Source: Darksidea phi (lineage: Eukaryota; Ascomycota; Dothideomycetes; Pleosporales; Lentitheciaceae). From it: a stretch of 64,000 nt of DNA. The notes under the pieces were generated by a model. The model was not told where the DNA came from. It saw only the letters and a program-made list of their open reading frames with translations, and ran no database searches. This document shows positions 14,201-24,375 of the stretch, piece by piece. The stretch spans positions 248,001 through 312,000 of the forward strand of contig JASJFT010000013.1 in the NCBI GenBank assembly GCA_030770425.1. Direction: 5' to 3'. A program made the translations under genes and the position numbers. Numbering within the stretch: position 1 is the first letter of the stretch; each line of letters begins with the position of its first letter.

Positions 14201-14408
14201 CATTCTTCGACCTGGAAGCGCTTTCTTTACCATATCTTTCATCTTCATAACCCGGCAAGGAATCGTTCTTATGCCGTGCCTTCTCTTTCGATCGTCTCGA
14301 GTTATCGGATGTCCTTGGCTGTTCTGGTCGCTGCGGTTCTTTCGATGCCTTCGCGGGCACCTTGGGCTTGGGTCGGAAGCTTGTGAATTTCGGGACGTTG
14401 GACGCCAT
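11289..14408 (-). CDS. NRDE2: NRDE-2 family protein (NRDE2 / fission yeast Nrl1-like)
   Basis: A single uninterrupted frame of 1039 aa starts at an ATG read from 14408. The N-terminus (about 1-170) is basic, Ser/Arg/Glu-rich and disordered, with the FTSFRPKPK opening typical of the family. Residues about 80-125 carry the DIPAYRSYGYGCILGL-type stretch found in fungal NRDE2. From about 230 onward is the NRDE-2 domain with half-TPR-like helical repeats (for example EDVQAWFDLAYHQEAM). Family knowledge: NRDE2/Nrl1 is nuclear, binds the Mtr4-type helicase (Mtl1 in fission yeast) and spliceosome factors, and acts in RNA surveillance, cryptic-intron control and siRNA/heterochromatin pathways. Length is close to fission yeast Nrl1. 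It is divergent from UTP10 across about 390 bp. No damage is visible despite lying 1 kb from the RIP block. Confidence 0.9.
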   Translation of the reverse strand: MASNVPKFTSFRPKPKVPAKASKEPQRPEQPRTSDNSRRSKEKARHKNDSLPGYEDERYGKESASRSKNEDQQRSHVRDAEPSKLFFSDRRGDPDIVKYGSLYRYDIPAYRSYGYGCILGLPLDKRIDRDRSTDREIVIIPARRHQEERLLAKKNTEKDGSRNLRFLKIIRETQDVGADFIPISTTGKRKREENEKEIAAGTDYRGFEEKRSDTKLSDSDAEYDSETLVSYEDTEATRRNSELVRRTHEHPEDVQAWFDLAYHQEAMMRIDRLSSELSSSDKRHLADVRISTYEHALRKVGNDEDSVAKLYGRLMSEATKSWDEGRLTSKWTEILTKFPRNEGLWTQYLNFVQSSFTGFKYEGCRTAFFTCLHTIRTGSPQARVEFLLYMLLRLTSMIQQAGYQELAIAAWQALLEFHLLKPKSVDDRENVHLFEEFWESEAPRIGEVNAKGWSASSFDDALSRPTDADTLDAHDPSHSIFRDFCKRELDNTVKLRYPGRTTDEAGEDDAFHTVLYSDIEDLLRTLPQGISKPLILGTFLRFCRLPALLGTAIDDQDWSSDPFLQFGFQKSADQDKSAHFSQSLAKYANCPLDAYQMTAELLFDRGFPEAMVAIDAAFVRRVLKLLVTDVNYDECIGEYLLAFESKYFAAEAFKTAKKLLKAHPSSLRLYNAYGLVESRCGNPTKADQVFSAALSMKKDGKALSTPGALDLFANWVWEALRRGDHKEALWRLVSLTGQVSKTLETPDYSALLRSRSVLSDTSEHALIRNDYYTAIKATSLLALLGYLSGGEDPENALAVHNTLLTWFAQRSLSQSPAAELHAQSIAQFLIYYANHAPIVKPLLLRTTLEPFIKSFPNNTILLSLFAANEARFSIDDRVRAIMHQNILSNAKERSIVGWAFAIHYEKLRGEIAGSTSHSIRALFRKAEDGAGAHCPVLWRQHVLFELEEATKERVKRPNKKPRRDGKKRKEESRVEEAYRRVKETFFKGMTQLPWCKDYLMMAFTHLREEFLSGEELRKVYNVMVEKELRLYVELQDDGA

Positions 14409-14801
14409 CTCGAAGATAAGTTCGGAAGATCACCGGCAGTAGAGGTTGTGCGCAGGGGTTGTTGCAGACCAGAAGGGCGCGAGATTGTGCAACGGACAGC
14501 ACGCCCTCAGAAGAATCGGCATTGCTGCTGCTCTCACAAGACTGTTCGCGCCAAATGATAAGCCTCGTCGTCGGTTGCGGATGCACGTCATAAGTGAAAG
14601 GTCGCTGCACATGTCGGACATCTCGGGGGTGCGCACGGACCGCTAGTCGAAATCTTGGCGACTTCGAATTTGAGATTTCCTAATGCTCCACCACTTTCTT
14701 CGCATTCGCCACGGGCCCCGCCACGACAACCAATTTGGCTCTTTCACGCCGAACACGCTCTCTCAATGTGGATCATATAGAGGCAGAATATACTACGCGC
14801 C
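14409..14801. promoter_or_regulatory. Shared divergent promoter, NRDE2-like / UTP10
   Basis: 393 bp separate the two start codons, so both 5' UTRs and promoters must lie here. A CCAAT box is visible near 14728 on the plus strand, about 75 bp before the UTP10 ATG. No clear TATA box is seen, which fits housekeeping genes. Confidence 0.5.
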
Positions 14802-17800
14802 ATGACGTCGCTCCAGAAGCAGCTCGCCGCCATCGCGGCTTCAAGCACCCACCAACTCGACCTAAAAGCGCAGAAACTCGCCCACGGAAAGTCGCTGCTC
14901 TTCGAACCCCGGGTCGCAGCCTCGCAATCGTTCGAAAATGTCTATCTCATATGCTATGAGGGATACCGGGACCTCTGTGCGCTGGACCCGCACTTTGTGC
15001 AGTTTTCGCGGAGCTTGTTCAGCGAGCAGAGCAAGGTCGAAGACCGAACGCAGATGACGCAGAAAGAGAATGACAAACTGAACGGCGTTTTAGAAGCTTT
15101 CATGATCATGGTTGGGCCACGATTACTACTGAAGCCCGCAGAGAAGGCGCTGGAGTGGCTGGTTCGAAGATTTCGGTACGTCAAGCTTCTCAGAGGGATG
15201 GCAACTGCTAACAGTGCGCAGTGTGCACGAATATAACACAGAGTGTCTAGTTCTTACATACCTCCCATACCACAACGCACCACAATTCCTTGCACTACTG
15301 TCGATATTACCGCCGAACCCGAAACCGGCGCTGCGATTCCTCCACCCATATATACAGTCTCCCACCAACCCGCCCCGGCAGACCATAGTATACACGGCCA
15401 TTAATACACCCAACTTCTTCATCGCTCTACAGAACTACGTGGTCAAGGTGGTAGAAGCCGGTCACCAGGGATCCAACCTACTCTCCTTTTGGTCAAGCGT
15501 GACCACGCAAGCTATCGATGGCATCCTCGACCAGTCAGCATCCGGAAGGAGAGAGGTGCAGGCCCAAAAGACGGTGGACTTGTTGTTACGAATTCTTCCA
15601 GTGCTAAGAGCATGCATGCGATCCAGCAACGGCTCGGAAACCGTAACTGCATGTTACATGATCATCATCGTTGTGGCGACAAAGGCGGCTTTTGAGGACA
15701 AGGTTCTAGATTCTCTCATGGAGGCCGCCATCATCAGCCAGGACAGCGAGACGTTGGACGCCTGTCTCGTGTGCTTGGCCGTGCTAGCGGAGGAAAGATC
15801 ACAGGTGCAGCTCCCCCCACGCGTTTCCAAGCGACTACTGCGTATACCAGACCTAAGCCGGACTCTTGTATCACTCTCAAAGCGGTGTCGTGTAGAGCGA
15901 CTCTCTCTCGGTGCTGCACTGGGGGCTCTTGAAAGAGTTGAGAGTTCCGAGGAGAATAAACGTATCTTCCGGGAGATTATCGAGTCACATCTGCTGGACG
16001 AGCCGCAACTATCAGTAGCCTTGTCCGCGCTGCTACAAGTCCTTCAAAGTGGCGAGCACGATTCGTCTGAACACAGCCAATTAATAGATTACGCATCAAA
16101 GCTGAGCGATTCACCTACTGTCTCCAGCATTCTGGAAGCGGTGGCGAAGAAGAGTGATACAGACCTAGAGTCTCTAGGTTTGATCCTTGGATCGTCACTC
16201 GAAGAGGATGCCAAGCCACCGCAAGATGAAGACGAAGAGATGCTAGATGCGGATGAAGATCAGGACAGCAGCGCACCTATTATTCTACCTCCAGAGATTC
16301 GCGAAATCAGCTTCCTCGAAGCCAAATCCTTACCGGTTTTCCAGGAGACACGGATTGCATTTGAACGTGCCGTCGCATCAAACCGAGTTGGGCGGTTTTT
16401 AGGTGCTGAAAGCCTGCAACGGCAAAAGGCCTTCCAATCTCCGCTATTCTTCAGCTTCCTCGCACGGATATGGTGCAGCCAAGCTCCCATCACTACACGC
16501 GTTACTGCACTACGCTCAGCCTCTGCCTTAATCAAGGGCAACGACAGTTCTGTAAATCTCCAGAACTTGATCCCGTACCTTCTCTATGCGCTCGCTGATC
16601 AATCGACTGCCGTTCGCCGATCGGCAGTTACGTGTATTGTCGCACTGTCAGCAAAGATGGATGCTCCACAGAAGAAATCTAGTGAAGCACCTTGGGGTTC
16701 GCCTGATCTGTATGGGAACGACTCGTCCAAGATAGCTAAGCTTTCCGAGGAGCAAGCGTCCGGTCTCCTTTCCATCTTCCTCCCGATGCTCGAAGAGTGC
16801 GCTATGGACGCCAATTTTGTCGTCATTGCGCTTAGGGAAGCTTTAGAAAGCGCGCAGTCTACAAAGACCTCCAAGAATGGACTAAAGTCTACATTGCGAG
16901 CCCCTATCGTGTCATTTCTCGGCACTCATACAGCCCTCACACCATTGCTCAGTGTTCGTCTCCGATTGCTGCCTCTGTTCAACTTCCTCGGCAAGTCGTC
17001 TACTACCGTCCGCACAAACACTTTACTGCCCGTTATAAGAGCTTGGTGCTCCCTGTCAACAACGGAAGTGATGAACAAATGTGATAGCGAGCAGATCACT
17101 ACGACGGACGCCGAACGAGCGCACATTGCTGCATTAGTGGCTAGAGAGGTCGAAAGTGTCAACTTGCTCAAAGATATCATATCTGGAAACTGCAACAAGG
17201 AGCGAGCACAGCTTCTGGACGTTGCCTTTGACTGGCTCACTGCTAGCTGGCCGTCAATACGATTCGACTCTCGCTTAACGCTCAGCCAATGCCTCTTAGA
17301 TCTCTCGCTACAGGATAGTCATGCTGGGTTTGATAGCCAGTGCAAAAGCCGCTCCCTGGAGACACTTCGAAGTATCAAACTAGACACTGCATCTCTTGTC
17401 ACCCTTCTTGACAGCGTTCCGTCGTCGGTCCAGATGCCAGAAGGGCCTCCAGCGAAGAAGAGAAGAAGGACTAGTCGCAACGAGATGGCTCGGGCAGAGT
17501 TGCAGTCACCTGACGATGTTGCGCGACTTCTTCGGAGACTTACAAGGGTGCTTGAGCTGATTGAAGGCTCAAATCCGGGCGAACATCCTGCGCTGTTCAA
17601 AAACCTCTTCACCATTTTGAGCGAACTACAGCAACTCAAGCAACAGTCAGGCTCGGACTTGGTCTATTTACAGAGTCTGGTTCTTGGATCGCTAACACCA
17701 ATCGTCAACCGCATAAAGGTGAGAGATGCTGATTCGTGACCCAAATGAGTGCTAACGACATAAAGACCGAAAAGGACACAACCGAGTACCAAGCGTCTGT

Positions 17801-20417
17801 ACGAGCGGATCTGCTCATCGACTGTATACGGCATTCTTCAAGCCCGCAAGTGCAGAACGCTGCGCTGATTCTAATAGCCACCCTAGCTTCCTGGGTCCCA
17901 GAATTGATCCTGCATAACTTGATGCCAGTCTTCACGTTCATTGGCTCTACGCTCCTTCGCCAGCAAGATGACTACTCTGCTCATGTGGTTGATCAGGTGC
18001 GGTAGATTACTCGCCAATTAAGATGTGCGCTAACGTTTTCAGACTATTTCGCGTGTGGTGCCTCCCCTTGCTGCGTCGCTTCGCGCCAAACACAAGCACT
18101 TCCTCACCGGCGTCGCCGATCTTCTGCTGAGCTTCACCGCAGCCTTCGAGCACATCCCTCAGCACAGGCGACTCAAACTCTTCTCCGAACTCGCCCACAC
18201 ATTGGGTCCGGAAGATTCGCTCTCCGCTATCATTGCTCTTCTAGTTGACAGATATCCGCACAACAAGGCACAACATAGGTTTGTGATAGACTTACTAGTT
18301 GTATTCGATCCGATCGCCACGCTACAGGTAGGCTCTTGAATATCCTCCATATTGCTAGCATTGCGCTAACGGACACAGGCCTTTAAGGGTTATCTAGACC
18401 TCGTGGAAGATGCTACGGGGTCGAAAGGCAAAATCTCCGACACCTTGTTCAGCTTGACTGAGAAGCAGCCAGCCCAGGTGGAGAATGTCTTGACTAACCT
18501 TCTCTCTTCCTTGGCGGGGTTTGCCGCCGACGATCGACTTCGCTCTCATGTTGGCAGGACTTTCAGCAAGACATCTGAGTCTAACCAGCCGCGCGCTCTA
18601 TTTGCATCCATCGTCGAAACCATCATCCGGGTGTCAAAAAAGGTTGTAAAGCAGCAAAAGTTGTACCAGTCCTGCGCCCGCCTGCTTGGCAAGTGCTTGG
18701 ACCTTCTACCCACAATTGACCTCGTCAAGTCCGCCGAGCTGCTCCTCGCAAACCAGGATCACGAGGTCCGAATTGCAGCCATTAGATCAGTGGAAGTGCG
18801 TGCGGGTACGGTTGCTCAAAATAAGAAACCCTCCGTTTCAGCACTGGTGGCATTCCTACCAAGCCTAGATGACGCGCTACAGCAGTCTGAAGACCTCCAT
18901 GTCAAGCGCGTTGTGATTGGATGCATCGACACTATTATCGCTCGCTTCGGGAAGAAAGATGCGTCTGCTGTTGCTGCCGTTGCTCAAACCATTGCGGGTG
19001 CGCAGTCATTATCCAGCAGCGACGACGAAGTACGCATCCTGTCACTACTGTGTCTTACATCCGTCATCGACGTCCTTGAGGACGAAGCGATATCATTACT
19101 ACCTACGGTGCTACCGAAGGCTTTCGAATACCTTGGTACAGCGATTGAGGAGGAGAACGCTGCACTGCACAATGCTGTTTACGCCCTCCTTTCCAACACA
19201 GTACAACGGCTGGGTTTCATATTCTCCCGCGACTATCTGATACCGGTGCTCAAGCTGTCGCAGCAATCTGCGGCTGGTGGTTTAGACGATGCATGTGATG
19301 AGGAACGCAGCCAATTCTATCACACAGTATCACAATGTCTTGAGGCTCAGGAAATTTTTACTGCTATAAAGTCGACCTGGAGAGATGCTCTTGAGCAAAG
19401 CTCTGAGGTGAGACTCTCCGCAAATCTGCCTGAACCCGCTGACACCTTACAGGCGACCGAAGAGCAATTAGTATTGGTTCTCTCCACCATCGAAAGTCAG
19501 ACAAAGTCCAAGTTAGTAAGGGCTAGCGCCCCTTTGTTCGGTCTCCTCCTGGATATGTCCAAACTTAGGGAAGCAACTGCAGGCCGAAGTGAGGAGTTTG
19601 ATGATGGAGAAGTGGAGCGATTGGAAGGCATGCTCGTCGAAGCCATCTTGGGCATGACTCTGAAGCTCAACGATGCAACGTTCCGGCCATTCTTCGTGCA
19701 ACTAGTAGATCTGGCCGCCGCATCGTCGGTAACTTTCTACAAGTTCCTCGCAGCGTTCTTCGACAAGTTTAAGGTATGTCTCGCGTTCCCCACGTTACAA
19801 GTGCAAGCTGACGGATACAGTCCATCGTCACGAGCTATTCTAGCTACATCATTGAGCATGCGTCTGCTCTTCTGGGGTCGCTAGCTCGAGAAAAGGGCGA
19901 GTCGGAGCTGCGGACTGCGTTGCTGGGCGCCTTGCAAAAGTCCTTTGAACACGATCAGGACGGTATGTTTCTCCCTCCTCCTTCCACGTTTCCCTTACTT
20001 ACGAACTCAATAGGCTTCTGGCAAGCACCTTCCCACTTCGAAGCAATAATGAAACCCCTCCTCGCTCAGCTCACCGTTCCCGCCACCCCAGAAAGCCTAA
20101 CCACATATACGCTTCCCGCCATCGTCGAACTCGCCGCCGCATCCTCGTCCTCAACCGACAATCACCGCGAAATGAACAACGTCCTACTTAAATACATGCG
20201 CGCGGAGGAAGCACATACCCGACTTGCAACTGTGCTATGTGAAGAAGAGTTAACGAAGAGATTGGGAGAAGAGTGGCTGGGATTGTTGCCGGAAATGTTA
20301 CCGTTCATTGCGGAGCTGAGAGAGGATGACGATGAGATGGTTGAGAGGGAGACGCAGCGGTGGATTACAGGGATGGAGAAGATATTAGGTGAGGATCTGG
20401 AGAGCATGTTACAGTAG
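14802..20417 (+). CDS. utp10: U3 snoRNP/SSU processome HEAT-repeat protein Utp10
   Basis: Proposed exons: 14802-15175, 15222-17718, 17766-17996, 18043-18327, 18379-19773, 19821-19962, 20014-20417. They total 5328 nt (1775 aa). All introns are 46-51 bp, GT-AG, most with a CTAAC or CTGAC branch site. The N-terminal residues (SLQKQLAAIA..., LWLVRRFRVHEYN) and the C-terminal BP28CT-type region (KFKSIVTSYSSYIIEHA, DQDGFWQAPSHF) match the Utp10/HEATR1 family. A long helical HEAT-repeat body lies between, with an acidic loop near residues 470-490 and a basic KKRRR patch near 865. Role (family knowledge): component of the t-UTP/UtpA subcomplex in the nucleolus, needed for pre-rRNA transcription and 18S rRNA processing. 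Length matches fungal orthologues. It is convergent with the DUF1989 gene, with stops 93 bp apart. Confidence 0.93.
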
Positions 20418-20510
20418 TTGAGTAGGTGATGGGATAATACCCTGTGATGACCCATCGAAGTCGCTGTTCCGTATTCATCCTTTTCTCCCACTATCAAACC
20501 GCAAATTCCG

Positions 20511-21703
20511 TCAGGACTCACCCACCGGTACATCCATCCCATGCATTCCCCTATACCCACTAACAACACTCTCCTTCCATCCCTTCAGTACATCGCCCCT
20601 CACACCCTCCGCTATCTCGAGGACTTCGACTTTAATAGGTCGACATGTACTCTTCATATCCGGCTTGCCTTCACCTTCTTTTGCCGCATCCGTACCGGAG
20701 GCTTGATGCCATCCCCAAGCACTAAGGTCACCGCCTGGGCACGTCGATAACGCGCAGAGAAGCGACGTCTCGGCGAAGAAGGTTAGGTGAGAGGAGCGGG
20801 TTGCGGGGGAGGCTTCCATGACTGCGGTCTGAGTTAGCGTTATGCACTTTTTACTATGTCGAAGGACAGCGTGAAAGGGGATTGGCGTACAGTACCGCCC
20901 TTGAGAGTCGAGCCCGGTTACTTGGAAGACGTTTAGCACGTCGTGGACGTCGTATTCCGTTAGGCCATAAGGGAGGATGGCACGGACGAGGTTTGAGCTA
21001 AGAGCTTGTTAGAGCGCGGAGGAAGGGAAGGGGATATGGAGTGTGGGAATTCTTACTGGCAGTGGTAATCATATGACTCCCCCGTAAGCATGTGCGATAC
21101 TATACATCCACGCATTAGCCCCACTTTTCATCCATCCTTCTCTCTTCTTCAATACACATACCATAAGGATCACACCTCGTCCCTAACAAATCATGGCACC
21201 GTCCACCCCACTTCGTAACTCCACCCCTCTCATCCTGCCTTTCCTCCCTCCCTACATCCCCAATCTCACAATTGTCCTCCACAATACCGCAAAGCGGCCG
21301 CATAAACGGTACATTAGACCACAGCCTGTCGCCCTCCCGCATGTGCGACGAGTGCAATTGGCGGGTTCGCGCGGCCCAAAACCTCTCGCGCGGATCAGAC
21401 GCGTTCCAGATATTTAAATCGCCGACCTGCACCCTCAGAATCAGAGAGAAAATCAGGATCAGGATGACATACTTGTGGCCCCTCTACAGTACTCAACTTA
21501 AACAACCCTCCCTTTGGTACTTTCCACGCCTTTCCGCTCCGTGGAGGAATGATGAATTCCTCTTTCTTCACCAATTCGCCCTTCTCTTCACTCAACGCTT
21601 TTAATCGAGCATACAGTTCCGTCGGCGGATGGAGTACCGAGGTTGGGGACGTGGGAAAATACGCCGGTGCTGGCGGTACGTTGTCTATGTTGTTGGTTGC
21701 CAT
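20511..21703 (-). CDS. DUF1989 (urea carboxylase-associated family) protein
   Basis: Five exons on the minus strand: 21703-21473, 21426-21162, 21099-21057, 20997-20891, 20821-20511, totalling 957 nt (318 aa). The frame is confirmed by family-typical blocks joined across each junction: IPPRSGKAWKVPKG, VGDLNIWN, RERFWAARTRQLH, GGRCHDLLGTRCDPY, then YDYHCHSNLVRAILPYGLTEYD-type sequence spanning exons 3-4, DVLNVFQVTGLD, and LCALSTCPGGDLS. The 43-bp third exon is supported because it restores this continuous motif. DUF1989 proteins are cupin-like and are linked in bacteria to urea carboxylase/allophanate pathways. The reaction in fungi is not established, so no enzyme activity is assigned. Start ATG at 21703; cytosolic by lack of a signal peptide. 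Confidence 0.85.
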
Positions 21704-22441
21704 ATTGTCGCCGTATCGTCTTGTGTTGAATTGTAGCGAGGAAACGAATAAAGATGTACAATCGGATTGTCGTCAAAGCGTATAGAGGACGGACAAAGGA
21801 GGTTTTCTCTACACGAACATCGATGGGGTGTGGCGTCAATTTCTGACTAGCGTATTGCCGGTTATATTTGCCTATTCCGAAAGCCGGTCTCGGTCGTACA
21901 TACGTAACCATAAATAAATACTAAAACTACCGTTCTTTTTTTATAATAATAAAAGTATATAAAGAGACCTATTCGACTAAAAGTACTAAAAGAGTTCTTA
22001 AATTGAGTGGCTGACTAATCACCATAGAGATCGAAAAATGGCCCTAAATTCATCAGTCCAATCACAATGGGGTTTGAAAACTACCTCCGCGTACTAATTT
22101 TACCCTGACCTGATGCCGATCAAAACTTTAGCCTCAATAGAGCATGTTTCGCTCCCTCTCCTAGAGGGATCTATTTGGGTCCCTTCAATTTCGTTTGGTC
22201 GGAATCGCCTTTATTTCATCCCTGAATAAAATAAGAGTCCCTCTTTCAAGAGTCAATGAATATATTTATGCATACCATCAATCGCTGAGAGCGGTTCTTA
22301 GAAGTATCTGCGAGTTTTCTTGTCTTGGCGCCATAATCTCGTTAAGGCAAATCTTAACCCCGTGGACGAAGCTAGACCTATCTAGTACAGCTCCTCATCC
22401 ATCACAAGAAATCACTATCATCAATACAAGAAATCGCCACC
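21704..22441. other. Intergenic region with a short AT-rich patch
   Basis: It contains the promoter of the DUF1989 gene (minus strand) and the upstream region of the small secreted protein gene. A TA-rich island at about 21910-22000 looks mildly RIP-affected and may be a short repeat remnant. No gene is supported. Confidence 0.4.
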
Positions 22442-22684
22442 ATGCAATTCAAACGTCTTATTCTTCTCGCATCTACCTCGCTGGCCCTACCAGTTTCAAG
22501 AGAAATCATCGAGCGACAGTCTCCCGGCCTTTCTTTACTAGATCCTTCGGCGGTCAATGATCCGTACCAAGCCGTCGAAGGTAATATATTCGACCCGAAA
22601 TGTATATCATCCTCAGGCGAAGAAATTAATCCAATCGACTGCGCAAGGAACAGTCAGGCCGTGCAGACATACACTTCAGGCTAG
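22442..22684 (+). CDS. Small secreted protein, effector-like candidate
   Basis: An 80-aa frame starts with ATG in a CACC ATG context. Residues 1-17 form a signal peptide (MQFKRLILLASTSLALP: basic n-region, hydrophobic core, Ala-Leu-Pro end). The rest is short, acidic and hydrophilic, with an Ile-Glu-Arg-Gln segment at 22-26 that could be a pro-peptide cut, and only two cysteines (in PKCIS and IDCAR), enough for one disulfide. No domain is recognised and no function is assigned. It is convergent with the prolyl 4-hydroxylase gene (stops about 350 bp apart). It could be a truncated reading of a longer spliced gene, but the frame closes at TAG and no better model was seen. Confidence 0.55.
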   Translation: MQFKRLILLASTSLALPVSREIIERQSPGLSLLDPSAVNDPYQAVEGNIFDPKCISSSGEEINPIDCARNSQAVQTYTSG

Positions 22685-23035
22685 ATAAATGCCATGTCTC
22701 AAATTGTAGCATAGTAATATAACATCCTTTAATCAAGCACCTCCAAGACATCTATCAAGGCTTTTCTGCTCTACCAAGAAATGTTTAACATAGATTAGTT
22801 GCTGTAGTAACTAGAGCCTTATGCATCAGTTACTAAACGAGCCTTAATCAGTAGCTTATTGACAGTATTACTAAGTTAAGCTTGGCCGTGAGCTACTGCC
22901 AGTACTAGGTTACGGCTCATTAAAAACAATGTCCGCGTCACATGCGATAAGGCTAAGCATAGAGAATACAGCGAATGCACACTTCGGTTGAGTTTTCCTA
23001 CGGACTATCTGTGAGTCTCTACCTGGACCTAACCA
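22685..23035. other. Convergent intergenic region
   Basis: This holds the 3' ends of the small secreted protein gene and the prolyl 4-hydroxylase gene. It is normal to AT-rich DNA with no open frame of note. Confidence 0.4.
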
Positions 23036-23868
23036 TTAATCATTATAGCTGTCAACGCGTGTCCAGATATTTAGCCCGAATTTCATACCCTTGCTAACTG
23101 GCAACCCGGCATGCCAAGTTCTATAGTCTCCTGTACCATTAACATGAACGTTTCTCCAAAACACCGCGCTACCTGCAATTGCTTTAAAAGTAAGCATTTT
23201 AGTGTCTTCGCATTCTACTACTTCACACCATCTCTTATCTTCAACAGACCAATCCACCGATAAGTTAGGGAACTGCGTCCCGCAATGCTCACAGTCAGCC
23301 TGTAAGATCCCGAAAATGGTGGTTTCACGCTCATTCCTAAAGCCCCAGTCGAAGTGGGCTTTAAACTCTTGACCCTGCTCGTATCGTACAACTTGGAGCC
23401 CTTCTAATCTTTCAACCGGAGTAAAGCCTTGGAAACCGCTAGCACGTTCTGCCAGGCATAGTGCTACACTGTTGTCCGTAGGAATGGATGCTGTAAAGCT
23501 CGTACGGTCCAGGCTCTCATGTCCGTTGTCTTGATCGCCGCTAACAACGAGTGATCGCTCAAAATGAGCATGCCTAAAGATCCTTTATCAACACATGGTT
23601 TGAAGAGTGAAAATCTATAAATTACTCACGCGAGCTTAATAAGATATTCGCGTTCATTAGGAGTAATAAGGTTCTTAAGATAGATAATAAGAGGATCGTA
23701 TGACACAACTCGAGATGTGTATTGCGGCGGTTCACAGGTAAACCCATTCCTTAGGGCATTGAGATGAAAAGGCCATCTTCGCAACAAGATGTTTTGGAAT
23801 CCAATCGATGTTATGCTTATTAACAGAAAGCTAACTAGCGTAGTAGAAGGTGTTGAAAGGCCAAACAT
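23036..23868 (-). CDS. Membrane-anchored prolyl 4-hydroxylase-like 2OG-Fe(II) dioxygenase
   Basis: Two exons, 23868-23630 and 23573-23036 (56-bp intron, GTGAGT donor, TAG acceptor), give 258 aa. The frame extends upstream to a GTG, but the first in-frame ATG is at 23868. Residues about 8-30 form a single hydrophobic segment, a type II signal anchor that would place the catalytic domain in the ER/Golgi lumen. The P4H core is complete: HxD iron ligands at H153 and D155 (AHFDWG), distal iron ligand H234 (TWHAGLPV), and the 2-oxoglutarate-binding Lys at K244, exactly ten residues later. Known chemistry: O2- and 2-oxoglutarate-dependent trans-4-hydroxylation of peptidyl proline. It is divergent from the proline-rich secreted peptide gene at 24376, which suggests a substrate. 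Length is normal for short fungal P4Hs. Confidence 0.85.
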
Positions 23869-23936
23869 TATGGCATGAAGTTCGATCGGGAAGCGTAATA
23901 ACACAAAGATAACTCATCATGTCTAGATATATATAC

Positions 23937-24240
23937 GGAATCTCGATCCTCACAATGCTCGCCTAGGTTCTATGTAATGCGGAATTCCGTACTACCTTAG
24001 AACCAAACCAGTCACACGGAACCTCGATCCTCACAATGCTCACCTAGGTTCTATGTGATACGGAATTCCGTACTACCTTAGAACCAAACCAGTCACACGG
24101 AACCTCGATCCTCACAATGCTCGCCTAGGTTCTATGTGATACGGAATTCCGTACTACCTTAGAACCAAACCAGTCACACGGAACCTCGATCCTTACAATG
24201 CTTACCTAGGTTCTATGTGATGCGGAATTCCGTACTACTA
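23937..24240. repeat. 81-bp tandem repeat with palindromic core, about 3.7 copies
   Basis: The landmark GATCC recurs at 23945, 24026, 24107 and 24188, an exact 81-bp period. Each unit contains the palindrome CGGAATTCCG, flanked by outer inverted arms (GGTTCTA ... TAGAACC), so each could form a hairpin of roughly 40 nt. Copies differ by a few, mostly transitional, changes (for example TGATA/TAATG, CTCGCC/CTCACC). The array sits between divergent promoters. Its sequence is unrelated to the 80-bp repeat downstream. Confidence 0.9.
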
Positions 24241-24250
24241 CCGTCCTAGG

Positions 24251-24258
24251 GTATAAAT
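24251..24258 (+). promoter_or_regulatory. TATA box of the micro-exon peptide gene
   Basis: GTATAAAT lies about 125 bp before the ATG at 24376 and directly after the last 81-bp repeat. This spacing leaves a 5' UTR of roughly 80-95 nt. Confidence 0.6.
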
Positions 24259-24375
24259 GGACCCTATTCCCTTCAGCTTGGACCCTGCCATATACCATTT
24301 ATCAGACCTTTTTTTCACATAACTTATTCAAGTCTCTTCGATTTATTGGATACTTCCTCCAGCCCGCAAACAGAA

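Larger units (their letters stand above)
23869..24375. promoter_or_regulatory. Shared divergent promoter of the P4H and micro-exon peptide genes
   Basis: 507 bp lie between the two divergent ATGs. The centre is filled by the 81-bp tandem repeats (described separately). On the peptide-gene side a TATA box follows at 24251-24258. Co-regulation of the two genes is an inference from this geometry. Confidence 0.5.
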
